Of a stretch of 64,000 nucleotides of DNA, positions 48,112 to 57,737 are shown in pieces. The stretch covers positions 4,974,001-5,038,000 of the forward strand of contig NZ_CP053346.1 in assembly GCF_013113735.1 (NCBI RefSeq), read 5' to 3'. The notes under the pieces are model-generated. The model did not search any database, was not told where the DNA came from, and saw only the letters and a list, made by a program, of their open reading frames with translations. How positions within the stretch are numbered: position 1 is the first letter of the stretch; every line of letters starts with the position of its first letter. The stretch comes from Sphingomonas sp. AP4-R1. GTDB lineage: Bacteria; Pseudomonadota; Alphaproteobacteria; Sphingomonadales; Sphingomonadaceae. The position numbers and the translations under genes were made by a program.

Positions 48112-50135
48112 CAGAAGTCCAGCTGCAGGTCGTCGGGCCGGGCCGACGAGGCATCGACCGCGTAGACGCGCGAGGCAGTGAGCGACTGCGCCTGATCCAT
48201 CGTGCGCTTGTCGGCCGCGGCATCGTCATCATCGTCACCGAGACCTAGGGCATCGGTGGAGACCGGATCGGGCTGGGCAATCCGCTCGATCTCGTGTGCC
48301 GGATGTCTGACCTGTTCGAGACCGCCCTCTCCGTGCTCGGGTACCTCGCTCGCGCCGTCGCCCAGCCTCGTATCGATGCCGCGGACATGGTCGTTCCAGT
48401 CATGGGGACGAAGCTTCGGCAAATCCGCATAGCCATCGGTGGCGAGCGGCGGCGCGGGGAGGATACGCTCCTTGAAGGTGCGGTCTTCATAGTAGCGCAG
48501 CTTCTGTGCGCGGACGGGCGCGTGGCCGGCTACCAGCACCAACTCGTCGGTCGGCGGAAGCTGCATGACTTCGCCGGGCGTCAGCAGCGCGCGGGCAGTC
48601 TCCTGCCGGCTGACCATGACGTGCGCGAGCCAGGGAGCCAGCCGATGGCCCGCATAGTTGCGCATGGCACGCTGCTCGGTCGCGGTGCCGAGCGCATCCG
48701 AAATGCGCTTGGCGGTGCGTTCGTCGTTGGTCGCAAATGCGACGCGGACGTGGCAGTTGTCGAGGATCGCATTATACTCGCCATACGCCTTCTCCACTTG
48801 ATTCAGGCTTTGCGCGATCAGGAAGGCGCGGACGCCATAGCCGGCAAGGAACGCGAGACTCGTCTCGAAGAAGTCGAGCCGTCCGAGTGCCGGAAACTCG
48901 TCTAGCATCATCAGGAGGCGGTGGCGGCCGGGCGTATTCTCGGCATGAAGCTGTTCGGTGAGGCGCCGACCGATCTGGTTGAGCACAAGCCGGATCAGCG
49001 GTTTGGTGCGGCTGATGTCCGATGGTGGCACGACCAGATAAAGCGAGACGGGATGATCGCCTTCGACCAGATCGGCGATACGCCAATCTGATGCGGCGGT
49101 GACGGCGGCGACGGTCGGATCGCGGTAGAGACCTAGGAACGACATAGCCGTCGACAGCACGCCGGACCGCTCGTTTTCGCTCTTATTCAGCAGTTCGCGT
49201 GCGGCAGACGCCACCACCGGATGGACGACGGGATTGTCGGCAGTGCCGAGATGATTGGTCGTCATCATCGTGCCGAGCGTTGCGACGAACGGCCGCTGCG
49301 GATCCGAGAGAAAGGTCGCTACGCGAGCGAGCGTCTTGTCTTCGTCAGCGTAGAGAATATGCAGGATTGCGCCGACCAGCAGCGAGTGACTGGTCTTTTC
49401 CCAATGGTTGCGCCGGTCGAGCGCCCCTTCGGGATCGACGAGGATGTCGGCGATGTTCTGTACGTCGCGCACTTCATCGGTGCCGCGGCGAACTTCCAGC
49501 AGCGGATTGTAGCGCGCCGAGCGGGCGTCGGTCGGATTGAATAGCAGGCAGTGCGAGAAACAGGCCCGCCAGCCGGCGGTGAGCTGCCAGTTTTCGCCCT
49601 TGATGTCGTGGATGACCGCTGAGCCCGACCAGCCAAGCAAGGTCGGAACGACAAGGCCGACGCCTTTGCCAGAGCGGGTGGGCGCGAAGGCCATGACGTG
49701 TTCGGGACCGTCATGTCGAAGATAGTTATCGTGCAGCCATCCGAGAAACACGCCGTCATTGCTACAAAGCCCTGCAGCGCGGACAGCGCGTGGCGATGCC
49801 CATTGTGCCGAGCCGTAAGTGGAAACGTCGCTACTCTGGCGGGCGCGCCAGAGTGATCCCACGATCGCCGCGCCGCAACCCAAAAACCCACCGGTCGCGG
49901 CGATTAACCCGCCACGGTTAAAGACATGCGGCGCATAGCCGTCGAAGTGATACCACCAGAGGAATATCGCCCACGGGCGGTAGACCGGTAGACCGCCAAT
50001 GATGACCCATGGCTCACCGAGTTCAACTTGGTAAGCAAGTGCGGCCGCCGTCCACTGCGTCGCAGACCAAATGCTCGCGAGCACGAGCGCGACAACGACG
50101 AATATCTGTCCAACTAAGAGTTTTGTCGGGGTCAT
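48111..50135 (-). CDS. traG: Type IV coupling protein TraG (VirD4-like)
   Basis: A 674-residue inner-membrane coupling ATPase that links the relaxosome to the mating channel. Two N-terminal transmembrane segments (IFVVVALVLASIWSATQ and LIAATGGFLGCGAAIVGSL). Walker A FAPTRSGKGVGLVVPTLLGW and Walker B HRLLMMLDEFPALGRLDFFE. It begins the tra/trb minus-strand operon (traG-copG-trbB-C-D-E). In related elements the relaxase and other mobilisation genes lie just upstream; here the upstream 3 kb hold nothing like them. Confidence 0.95.
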   Translation of the reverse strand: MTPTKLLVGQIFVVVALVLASIWSATQWTAAALAYQVELGEPWVIIGGLPVYRPWAIFLWWYHFDGYAPHVFNRGGLIAATGGFLGCGAAIVGSLWRARQSSDVSTYGSAQWASPRAVRAAGLCSNDGVFLGWLHDNYLRHDGPEHVMAFAPTRSGKGVGLVVPTLLGWSGSAVIHDIKGENWQLTAGWRACFSHCLLFNPTDARSARYNPLLEVRRGTDEVRDVQNIADILVDPEGALDRRNHWEKTSHSLLVGAILHILYADEDKTLARVATFLSDPQRPFVATLGTMMTTNHLGTADNPVVHPVVASAARELLNKSENERSGVLSTAMSFLGLYRDPTVAAVTAASDWRIADLVEGDHPVSLYLVVPPSDISRTKPLIRLVLNQIGRRLTEQLHAENTPGRHRLLMMLDEFPALGRLDFFETSLAFLAGYGVRAFLIAQSLNQVEKAYGEYNAILDNCHVRVAFATNDERTAKRISDALGTATEQRAMRNYAGHRLAPWLAHVMVSRQETARALLTPGEVMQLPPTDELVLVAGHAPVRAQKLRYYEDRTFKERILPAPPLATDGYADLPKLRPHDWNDHVRGIDTRLGDGASEVPEHGEGGLEQVRHPAHEIERIAQPDPVSTDALGLGDDDDDAAADKRTMDQAQSLTASRVYAVDASSARPDDLQLDF

Positions 50136-50513
50136 GCAGGGCTCCGCCCGCGCGACATTCTTGTCCAGCGGGTTGGGCGCAACTATGGGATTTTGGTGCG
50201 CATTCAGTCAGAGCCTTGCGAGGGCCAATGAGTGCCTTTTGGTGACACTCGGACTTTTGCCGGCTTCAAGACAGCGGTGACCGGAACGGCGAATTGACGG
50301 GGCCCGAGATCTGCTCGCGCGCTGGCGCGGTTCCGTCTCACGCCCAACCGAGCGGCAGCGTCGACCGAGAACCGCCCACTGAGGCCCACGCGGCAGTTTT
50401 CGAAATCTCGTCGCTGGCATCATCGGCATGCCTCCCGACCATAGTGGTCGAAATCGTTCTACGATAAGCTTTAAGCCTGCTAATGCGTCTCATCTGTCAT
50501 AGCGGAGCGAGCC
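50136..50513. other. Region upstream of traG
   Basis: About 380 bases with only short, unconvincing open frames. It should contain the tra/trb promoter on the minus strand, but no clear -35/-10 pair was recognised. Confidence 0.35.
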
Positions 50514-50819
50514 GTGAGCAAACCGAATATGATCGAGATCGTAGCCCGCGCGATCAGCGGCGGCGATCTAGTGACACATCGGGATCTCGCATCAGCGCGC
50601 AGGGCGATCGAGGCGATGCAATCGCCCTCCCCCACTATGCGTCAGATTGGCGGAGCCTTCTTCGATAACGATGACGCATCGCTCAACGGTCGATCCGCGA
50701 TAGCCGTGTACACAGCGATGATCGGCGCTGCGTTGGCGATCTGCGCCCCCGCAGCACAAAGCCAGGATAGCGTAGAGACAGCTTATTCGGATCAGCGCTC
50801 TGCTTCCCGAATGTTATAA
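50514..50819 (+). CDS. Hypothetical protein
   Basis: 101 codons from GTG 50514 with GGAGCG upstream. The N-terminal half is plausible protein (MIEIVARAISGGDLVTHRDL, SARRAIEAMQSPSP); a hydrophobic stretch AIAVYTAMIGAALAICAPAA follows. No family recognised. It may be a surviving or decayed accessory gene. Confidence 0.4.
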   Translation: MSKPNMIEIVARAISGGDLVTHRDLASARRAIEAMQSPSPTMRQIGGAFFDNDDASLNGRSAIAVYTAMIGAALAICAPAAQSQDSVETAYSDQRSASRML

Positions 50820-52635
50820 GGAAGGGTCTGCCCTCACCATGCAACCGTCGCGCACAGTCTATCCCATGCAGGATAGCACCCACCGCATTCCGTATATCTG
50901 AGACAGCGTTAAGCTTTTGGCAGCGCATTTTCGCTTTCGGTCTGCGCGCCGCCCCTCCACCATACCCCATCGAAATAGCCGGCGAGCCGATCCTCGCGGC
51001 ATGACATTGAGAGATCAAAGCGTTGTTCGAGACTGCACGCTTGGATAACGCTCGAAAACGCCATGGGCATCGAACACCCCCATGTTGATATGAGATCCTA
51101 AGTCGACAGCTGCCGATCGAGAGCACCCGGGGCCAGATCGAGATAAGGCGATACCAGTTGTGTGGCCGGAATGGCGCAAAGAAGCGGGTAGCCATTGAAC
51201 AACTCCCGACCCCATATCCCACCACGTTAAGACCTTCAGCGACGATTTCCGTGCCGGATCTTGCATCCTCACAATCTCGTGCATATTCCCGGCCAATGAC
51301 TTTCAGAGCATGCCCGTCGTTTCCGGGTTATTCCGCCGCCCTTTGCGGCGCCGTCCGACGAGATACTTGGGTCTCTCGCTCGAAGCTTGGCAATCCTGTC
51401 ATACGGCATTCGCACCCATTGCGATCGACCGGGCCCAATCTGAACTATGTCTATATCAATCGCGCTGTCGTCCGCCGCGACCGGGTTGTTGCCGACGCTT
51501 GGCCGCCAGAGGCCCGAACGCTGATGGCGTGGATAGAGCGCGATCGACAAGGCTAATATGAATAAAAGCTGTGCATGTTCGGCAGCATTTTGGAGGTGCC
51601 TGTTTGTGCGCTGACAGGTGGCACGTCATCCGCCTTTCCCACGGGTTTCTGATGTGATCGCCATATCCCATTTCCATCGCGCTTGGAGGCTCATCAGCCT
51701 TCAGGATTCACCGTACCGTAGCCCTCGCCCGCGTCGCCGGGCTCCGCCTGACCCGGATCGTCCGTTCATGTGACCGATCCTATGCTTTGGCGGGCTTCCG
51801 GCGTCTTCGGCGGCCGGCCGCCAAGGGTGCAACATCGTTCTCCGTTGCATTCAGGTCCGCATTGCGGAGGGGGCCCGTTCCTGGTCCAGGCACTGAGCTC
51901 TGGCGAGCATCCAAGCTTCCGGGGTGATCCAATGGTCATCTTGGAGGGTATCGGCGAAACAACCGGCCCTTTCCTTTTTTGGAACAGCCCCTTTCGTGAC
52001 ACATCAGCGCCCGCAGCCCTGCTCCGGCTGCTCTCGGTGATATGCAAGAGAGCCTAATGGGAAGCTTCGTCGAAGCCGGTCAGCCAGTGACCACGCTCCG
52101 GCCCCTTGAGCAGGCTATTCGGCTGGTTACGTTCCTTTGACCCGATCGATTCCCCCGTCGCCTGCGCTGCTGAAGGGCGCTGCCGACGTTGTAAACATTC
52201 GATGCGCGGCATCGCACCGCAAAGATTTAAGACGGATCATTGTGGAACAAACTGCCGCTGGGAATGTTGAGGACAGCGGCAGATTCGGGGAGGTATCCTC
52301 GGTCCGATCTGATCCAACCGGCGCCCTCTATGGACGGTGTCGTGACATTAAGTAACGTTGCGTAACTGAGATACCCCCGGTCCCTTTCGAGATCGGGGGT
52401 TCTTTTCTCGTCCACGTGCCTGGCAGCTGCAATGCACGACGGATGGGTTATGATCCTGACGGCTCGGCTCGCCATCGTCGTGATGCTGCTATCCTCGCCG
52501 GACCCAGCCCTTGGTGAGGTACGAAAGCCCGCTACAAATCCTGAGCCCGTACGGGGTAGCGGCGACAAGATCTCCGGGAGAGCGCAATCCCGATGATCGG
52601 TTACCTTCACGCGGCAATTAAGCGGGATCTAACGC
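50820..52635. other. Long stretch without a convincing gene
   Basis: About 1.8 kb in which all open frames are short and of random-looking composition on both strands. No transposase, RNA gene or repeat was recognised. It is best read as decayed accessory DNA between the transfer module and the redox cluster. Confidence 0.45.
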
Positions 52636-52824
52636 TCAGATCGGCTTATCCAAATAAATGGCCACCGCGTTCGCGCTCGTACCGACCTGCTCCACAGCGT
52701 CGGCGAGCTCCTCGCGGGTAATACCGAATTTCTCGCTCCAATATCGGATCTCGTGCTCCTCTCCAAGACTAATGCGTGTCCGATCCTGGCCGCCTGTGTC
52801 TGTAAGATCGTCTGGCATATTCAT
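52636..52824 (-). CDS. DUF3606 protein
   Basis: A 62-residue cytoplasmic protein with the full DUF3606 signature: DRTRISLGEEHEIRYWSEKF, then GITREELADAVEQVGTSANA and VAIYLDK. GGAG-like AGGAG precedes the ATG. DUF3606 proteins are widespread small proteins in stress-resistant alphaproteobacteria, often near catalase, DPS-like or Ku genes; the function is unknown. Confidence 0.85.
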   Translation of the reverse strand: MNMPDDLTDTGGQDRTRISLGEEHEIRYWSEKFGITREELADAVEQVGTSANAVAIYLDKPI

Positions 52825-53181
52825 CTCCTATGATGAAGTTCAAACGCACCGGCAGCCATCTCGGGTGCTCGTCGCCCGCGGATAGGTCCATCCCGCTCCG
52901 ATCTATGCCCCGTGCCGAGGCGTAACATGATCTGCTCTGGCGCAGCATCGCACCAGTGGCGATCCCCGGAGGTCAGGGCAGCCTCCGTTCGCGATTGACC
53001 CTCACCCGCTTTCAGCAGCGCGTCGTCCCATCGCAGCCCCCACACGTCGGTGTCGCTCATGATGACGAGCATCAAGGTCCTCCGGTCGTTTTCGAGGCAA
53101 GCCTTCGCCTCGGTGAGGTTCTGGCTGGGGTGCTGGAACACGGGCGCAACGGGAGGCTTTCATTCTGCCGAGGAGAGATCC
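52825..53181. other. Intergenic region before FAD monooxygenase
   Basis: About 360 bases between two divergent genes. Open frames here on the plus strand only extend the monooxygenase frame and look non-coding. No specific operator was recognised. Confidence 0.4.
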
Positions 53182-54366
53182 ATGGCGCGTAGCTTCTTGA
53201 TCACCGGTTGCAGCATCGCCGGAAACACCGCCGCCACGCTGCTCAGCCGGCACGGTTTCGACGTCACCGTGGTTGAGCGTGCCCCAGAGTTCCGCGACGG
53301 CGGCCAGAACGTCGACGTACGCGGTGTCGGTCGCGAGGTTCTGCGCCGCATGAAGCTCGAGCAGGCGGCGCTGGACCAAGGCACCGGTGAAGAGGGCACG
53401 GTGTGGGTCAATGAAGACGACAGCGCCGCCGCCCGATTCGAGGCCGACGCGATCGACGGCGACGGCCCGACCGCCGAGATGGAGATATTGCGCGGCGACC
53501 TCGCCCATCTGCTTCATGACGCAGCAGGCGGAGACGTCGACTTCCGCTACGGCGATCACATTACGGCAATTAGCAACGAAGAGGGGGAGGCTGTCGTCAC
53601 CTTCGCCAGCGGCGCCATTGAGCGATACGATGCAGTGATCGTCGCCGAAGGGGTCGGCTCGAAAACGCGAGAAATCGTCTTTGCGGGCGAGAACGACACC
53701 CGCTGGATGGACATGACGATCACTTTTTTTACGGTCCCACGGACAGCCGACGACGACCGGATGTGGCGCTGGTACAACGCGCCGGGCGGGCGTAGCGTTT
53801 CGCTCCGCCCCGACAGGCACGGTACTACGCGTGCGATGCTCTGCCTGTCGAAAAAGCCTGGGGGCGAGCAGGACTGGGGCCAGGAGCGGCAGAAGGCGTT
53901 CCTGCGCGATCGCTTCGCCGATGCCGGTTGGGACACGCCCCGCATCCTGACGGCCATGAAAGACAGCGACGACTTCTATTTCGACGTATTACGGCAGGTA
54001 CGGATGCCGCGCTGGTCGAAGGGCCGCGTCGTCCTGACGGGGGATGCCGCTTGGTGCGCGACCCCGCTGGCAGGCGTCGGCACCACCCTCGCTGTTACGG
54101 GTGCTTACGTTCTCGCCGAGGAGCTAGCGCGGCATGATACGGTTGCGGATGCCTTCGCAGCATATGAGGAGCAAATGCGGCCTATGGTCGAGGACGGCCA
54201 AAGCATCCCTAAGATCGCTCCGAGGCTGATGCATCCAGAGACGCGGCTCGGCATACGGCTGCTCCATGGCATGCTTGGCGTCGCCAGCCTTCAGCCCGTG
54301 CGCCATGCTGCCGCCAAGCTGATTGGGGGCAGCGCCAAGGAAGCCGACTTATCCCGGTATGATTAA
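53182..54366 (+). CDS. FAD-dependent monooxygenase (TetX/PHBH-like)
   Basis: A 394-residue cytoplasmic flavoprotein hydroxylase. The N-terminal FAD Rossmann motif is FLITGCSIAGNTAATLLSRHG, the substrate/NAD region includes EILRGDLAHLL and YDAVIVAEGVGSKTRE, and the second FAD motif is VVLTGDAAWCATPLAGVGTT. The first glycine motif is GxSxxG-like with Cys-Ser in place of the usual Gly-Gly. ATG 53182 follows GAGGAG. It hydroxylates an aromatic or antibiotic-like substrate; which one is unknown. Confidence 0.88.
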   Translation: MARSFLITGCSIAGNTAATLLSRHGFDVTVVERAPEFRDGGQNVDVRGVGREVLRRMKLEQAALDQGTGEEGTVWVNEDDSAAARFEADAIDGDGPTAEMEILRGDLAHLLHDAAGGDVDFRYGDHITAISNEEGEAVVTFASGAIERYDAVIVAEGVGSKTREIVFAGENDTRWMDMTITFFTVPRTADDDRMWRWYNAPGGRSVSLRPDRHGTTRAMLCLSKKPGGEQDWGQERQKAFLRDRFADAGWDTPRILTAMKDSDDFYFDVLRQVRMPRWSKGRVVLTGDAAWCATPLAGVGTTLAVTGAYVLAEELARHDTVADAFAAYEEQMRPMVEDGQSIPKIAPRLMHPETRLGIRLLHGMLGVASLQPVRHAAAKLIGGSAKEADLSRYD

Positions 54367-54728
54367 GTGCGTGGCCGGTTGCATGAAGTTGCGGACCGCG
54401 CGAACTCAATGCCCTACCGTCTATCTTATCGGGACAGGCGAGGAAGCAGGCTCAAGGCGATCGGCATGACCACAATTCTCGCCGCTGTAGAGGTGCTTCG
54501 GCTACTTGCGCCAAGGACGAGCGCACCTCCGGAGATAGGCGCCGCTTCGCTTGGCTCAACGAGTAGCAACGCATGCCAATGGCATCTCCACCATATGGGC
54601 GGAGAACTTGCTCGTGGTCTCTGTCCCTTCATCGACCCTGACAAAGCTTTCGCACAATTGTCGGACCATGAAGGATCGGACGCGGGATCGCGCATTGCGT
54701 TGTCTGGCCTGCATGAGGCCAACACATC
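54367..54728. other. Intergenic region
   Basis: About 360 bases between convergent genes. Open frames are short; nothing recognisable was seen. Confidence 0.4.
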
Positions 54729-55355
54729 TCAGCCGACCGGCGGAGTCATGGTGCCTCCGATTTCGATCGCCTTGCGCAGACCAGCCGTCGCCTCCAGTCG
54801 CTCGAGATAGGCCGATACGGCCGGATAGCCCTCAAGCTGACCTATGTTGCGGAGCGCTGCTACCAGATAGCTCATCTGGATGTCGGCGAGTGTCAGCCGA
54901 TCGCCCATGAGATAGTCGCGACCTTTCACTCGATCCGAGATGAGGGTCAGTGCCTTGGCCAGCTCGGGACCCGCGAAGCCGGCAAGGCCGGCAGACAGAC
55001 CGCCCGTCTTCGCACCGAGAAGCGTGAACATGGCTGGAAGCGCAGCGGAGCTTTCGACATAATCGAGCCATTCCTCATGGATAGCCCGGTCGGAGGTGCC
55101 GGCTGCCGGGACGAAACGCCCATCGCCATATTTGCTCTCCAGATAGCGCAGGATCGTAGCCGATTCCGCAAGCACCAGCCCGTCATCTACCAGGATCGGC
55201 GCCTTTCCGAGCGGATGGACGACCGCGAGCTCGGGCGGGGCGCGAAAGGTGCGGTCACGCACATAGGCCTTCACCTCATAGTCAAGGCCAAGCTCCTCGA
55301 GCAGCCAGAGAATGCGCGTGGAGCGCGAGAAATTCAGGTGGTGAAGCGTGATCAT
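54729..55355 (-). CDS. Glutathione S-transferase
   Basis: A 208-residue cytosolic GST. The N-terminal thioredoxin-like domain has LHHLNFSRSTRILWLLEELG (catalytic Ser in the SRSTR turn) and the cis-Pro motif GKAPILVDDGLVLAESATIL, with Glu-Ser contacting glutathione. The helical C-terminal domain includes YLMGDRLTLADIQMSYLV. It conjugates glutathione to electrophiles or reduces peroxides. It lies 47 bases downstream of the flavoprotein disulfide oxidoreductase gene on the same strand, a probable operon. Confidence 0.92.
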   Translation of the reverse strand: MITLHHLNFSRSTRILWLLEELGLDYEVKAYVRDRTFRAPPELAVVHPLGKAPILVDDGLVLAESATILRYLESKYGDGRFVPAAGTSDRAIHEEWLDYVESSAALPAMFTLLGAKTGGLSAGLAGFAGPELAKALTLISDRVKGRDYLMGDRLTLADIQMSYLVAALRNIGQLEGYPAVSAYLERLEATAGLRKAIEIGGTMTPPVG

Positions 55356-55402
55356 AATGAGCCTTTCGGAATGATAATGCTCGACCGGATGTTCGAGAGG
55401 TG

Positions 55403-56806
55403 TCAGGCCCCGGGGGGACCGCCCTCGTCGCTCACATCCGGCAGCTGGAGGCCAACCTGCTCGCATATCGATCGGAGCGCGGGCTTGAGGCCTTCCTCGA
55501 AAGTCGGATGATAAAAGGGCCGGTTGAGCAGGTCGTCGGCTGTGCAACCGGCCTCGATCGACCAGGCAAGCAGATGGCCGAGATGGTCGGCTGCGGGGCA
55601 GAATAAAGTCGCGCCCCGCAAACGACCGTCACCAGGATCGGCATAGATTTCGACGAGGCCGGTAGGCCGGTTCTCGACGCGAGCACGCCCCTGATTCTCG
55701 TAACTGGCCTGTCCCGTGACCAGGCCCCCGCCGGGCTTGCTGCCGACGATCGCCACCGGGGGGTCGGTAAACATGATCGAGAAAGGCACGTTCCGCCTCG
55801 CCATCACGATCTCCGGCAGTTTGGCGGCGTTCGCTCCGGCGATCGCGCCCTCGCTCGAGGCTTCGTGCAGCACGGGCCGGTCTGCATCGGCATCGCCGGC
55901 TACGAAAATCGAACTGTCCCCGCAGCGCATTGTTTCCCGGTCAAAGACTGGCGTGCCGTGCTCGTCCAACTCTATGCCGGTCGTCTCCAGATCGAGATCC
56001 CTCACGGTTGGCGGCCTACCGGCGGCGACAAGCACCCGCTCGAACCTCTGTTCGCCCTCCGATGCTCCGGACCAAACCAGCTTCGCGTCGTGATCCACGA
56101 TGGTCGCCTCGATCCTCACGCCGAGATGAATCTCGAACTCGAGTGAAAGCGCGGCTTCCAGCTTCTCGGCAACGTCCCCGCTGAGACCCCCGATCGCATC
56201 GCCTTCATCAAGCACCGTCGTCGCCACACCAAGGCGCGCCATCGCCTGAGCAAGTTCGAGACCGAGTGGCCCCGCGCCAATAACCGCAAGCGTTGCCGGC
56301 AGCGCGTCCAGCTCAAAGACCGTCTCGTTCGTGAGAACGAGATCAGAGATGCTGCACAAAGACGGTGGAACAGATGGACGTGCGCCCGTCGCGAGGACGA
56401 TGGCCTTGGCTCGGACCGTCCTGCCGTCCTCGAGAGCGAGCGTCTCGCCATCCACAAAACGGGCCCTGCCCTTCACGACGACGCCGTCGGGAAGCTTGGC
56501 GATTTCATCCCGGGTGACCCGCGCGAACCGGTCGCGCTCCGTGCGCACGCGGCGCATGACGGTTGCCCCGTCCACAACAACTTCCGTGCGGATTCCAAAG
56601 ACATCCGATGCGCTCGCAGTGTGCGCCGCCCGGGCGGCCGCTATCAACAGCTTTGACGGCATGCAGCCAACATTAGCGCAGGTCGTCCCGGCGAAGGCGG
56701 GATCGATGAGGATTGTCTTGGCTCCCGTCTGGCGCGCCCGCCGCTCGGCGGAAAGGCCAGCGGTCCCTGCGCCGATAACGGCTACGTCGCACTCGATGCT
56801 GCTCAC
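55403..56806 (-). CDS. Class I pyridine nucleotide-disulfide oxidoreductase (Lpd/MerA-like)
   Basis: A 467-residue FAD-dependent disulfide oxidoreductase. FAD motif DVAVIGAGTAGLSAERRA, redox pair Cys43/Cys48 in GTTCANVGCMPSK, NAD(P) motif LAVIGAGPLGLELAQAMA, second FAD motif IFVAGDADADRPV, and the C-terminal catalytic His in FYHPTFEEGL. It lacks an N-terminal MerA metal-binding domain and the vicinal C-terminal cysteines of mercuric reductase. No pyruvate or oxoglutarate dehydrogenase genes are nearby, so its substrate is probably a small disulfide or quinone. A GST gene follows. Confidence 0.92.
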   Translation of the reverse strand: MSSIECDVAVIGAGTAGLSAERRARQTGAKTILIDPAFAGTTCANVGCMPSKLLIAAARAAHTASASDVFGIRTEVVVDGATVMRRVRTERDRFARVTRDEIAKLPDGVVVKGRARFVDGETLALEDGRTVRAKAIVLATGARPSVPPSLCSISDLVLTNETVFELDALPATLAVIGAGPLGLELAQAMARLGVATTVLDEGDAIGGLSGDVAEKLEAALSLEFEIHLGVRIEATIVDHDAKLVWSGASEGEQRFERVLVAAGRPPTVRDLDLETTGIELDEHGTPVFDRETMRCGDSSIFVAGDADADRPVLHEASSEGAIAGANAAKLPEIVMARRNVPFSIMFTDPPVAIVGSKPGGGLVTGQASYENQGRARVENRPTGLVEIYADPGDGRLRGATLFCPAADHLGHLLAWSIEAGCTADDLLNRPFYHPTFEEGLKPALRSICEQVGLQLPDVSDEGGPPGA

Positions 56807-56947
56807 GGCTGATGGATGTCCTCACGTCTTTGCTGCAGCGGTCAACAGACGAGCGCAGCCCATGGATCCGGCAGGCTGGTTGCGCGGGCAGCCCTCAGCA
56901 GCGTGATGGCGCGCGTCTCGTCACCAGTGCCGATGACGCCGAACCCC

Positions 56948-57139
56948 TCATTCGACAGTCAGCTCCGCTCGGATGGCGTCGTCGACTTTGCCCGAAAGGC
57001 CCGGCACCTCATCGAGCTGTCGCAGATCCGAGAAGCGTCCGCGCTCCTGGCGGTAGCGCACGATCTCGAAGCCGTGTCCCTTCAGGCCCGGCACGTCGTC
57101 CAGTGCCTCCTGATCCGCCGTGTTCACGTCGACCTTCAC
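56948..57139 (-). CDS. Helix-hairpin-helix protein (ComEA-like)
   Basis: A 63-residue protein: VDVNTADQEALDDVPGLKGH is the first HhH motif and FSDLRQLDEVPGLSGKVDDA the second. Such paired HhH motifs bind DNA backbone. The GTG at 57139 has AAGGG at good spacing; an ATG at 57187 overlapping the upstream gene would add 16 polar residues. It follows the ClpP-fold gene closely on the same strand. No signal peptide, so it is not a classical ComEA receptor. Confidence 0.75.
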   Translation of the reverse strand: MKVDVNTADQEALDDVPGLKGHGFEIVRYRQERGRFSDLRQLDEVPGLSGKVDDAIRAELTVE

Positions 57140-57167
57140 CAAATCGCCCTTGTTGCGCTCGGCACAA

Positions 57168-57737
57168 TTAGAGGACCGCCGCGACAAGACCGAGTGTCTG
57201 CGCTTCAGTTGCCTCGATGTACCAGTTGGAGGGCGCCTTCTGGAGCACCTCGTCCATGGTCACGCTTGATCCGCGGATGAGGTTCTCGAACCCCTCATTC
57301 TGAATCGCGATCGATGCCTCAATCTCGTGAAGCGTCGCCTTCACCGTGGCGATGCAGGTGGTAAGCGGACCATCGATGGACAGCCGTTTCGAGAGCTTCC
57401 GCTCATGAACCATCAAGCGTGTGCCGCGGGTGAGATAGCGGTTCTCTGGCGCGAAGAAGCTCATGAATGTCGTGCCAGCCGAATAGATCGCGGCCTTGCC
57501 CAGGAAGACGAAGCGACGCGCGGGCTCAAGCTCGCTGTGAAACCGCACGTCCTCGCCCATCATCCGCGCGACCTCGGGATCGCCCCCGAGAGTCGATAGC
57601 TCCACAACTACGAGTCCCTCGGCCGGCGCATCCGCCAGCTGTGAGCGAAAGCTCTCGTACATCGCGTAGTCGACGGTGTCGCACAGCATGATCGCTGGGT
57701 TTCGAAAATCGGCGGCGGTCAGAGTCGCGGCAATCAT
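57168..57737 (-). CDS. ClpP/crotonase-fold serine protease-like protein
   Basis: A 189-residue protein with ClpP-like order: VVVELSTLGGDPEVARMM (glycine turn), nucleophile Ser86 in AAIYSAGTTFMSFF and His111 in RLMVHERKL, then a helical part (IEASIAIQNEGFENLI, MDEVLQKAPSNWYIEATEAQ). NWYIEATEAQTLGLV matches the ClpP end D-x-F-M-x-A-x-E-A-x-x-Y-G-L pattern loosely. It is shorter than housekeeping ClpP and no ClpX/ClpA partner is nearby. It may be a stand-alone peptidase or a toxin-antitoxin-like accessory. Paired with the HhH gene. Confidence 0.75.
   Translation of the reverse strand: MIAATLTAADFRNPAIMLCDTVDYAMYESFRSQLADAPAEGLVVVELSTLGGDPEVARMMGEDVRFHSELEPARRFVFLGKAAIYSAGTTFMSFFAPENRYLTRGTRLMVHERKLSKRLSIDGPLTTCIATVKATLHEIEASIAIQNEGFENLIRGSSVTMDEVLQKAPSNWYIEATEAQTLGLVAAVL

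Noticed and set aside
50683..51225. 180-codon minus-strand frame
   Set aside because: Random-looking composition, no ribosome site, no family resemblance.
55403..56806. Mercuric reductase and mer operon
   Set aside because: The flavoprotein lacks the C-terminal vicinal cysteines, and no merR, merT or merP is near.
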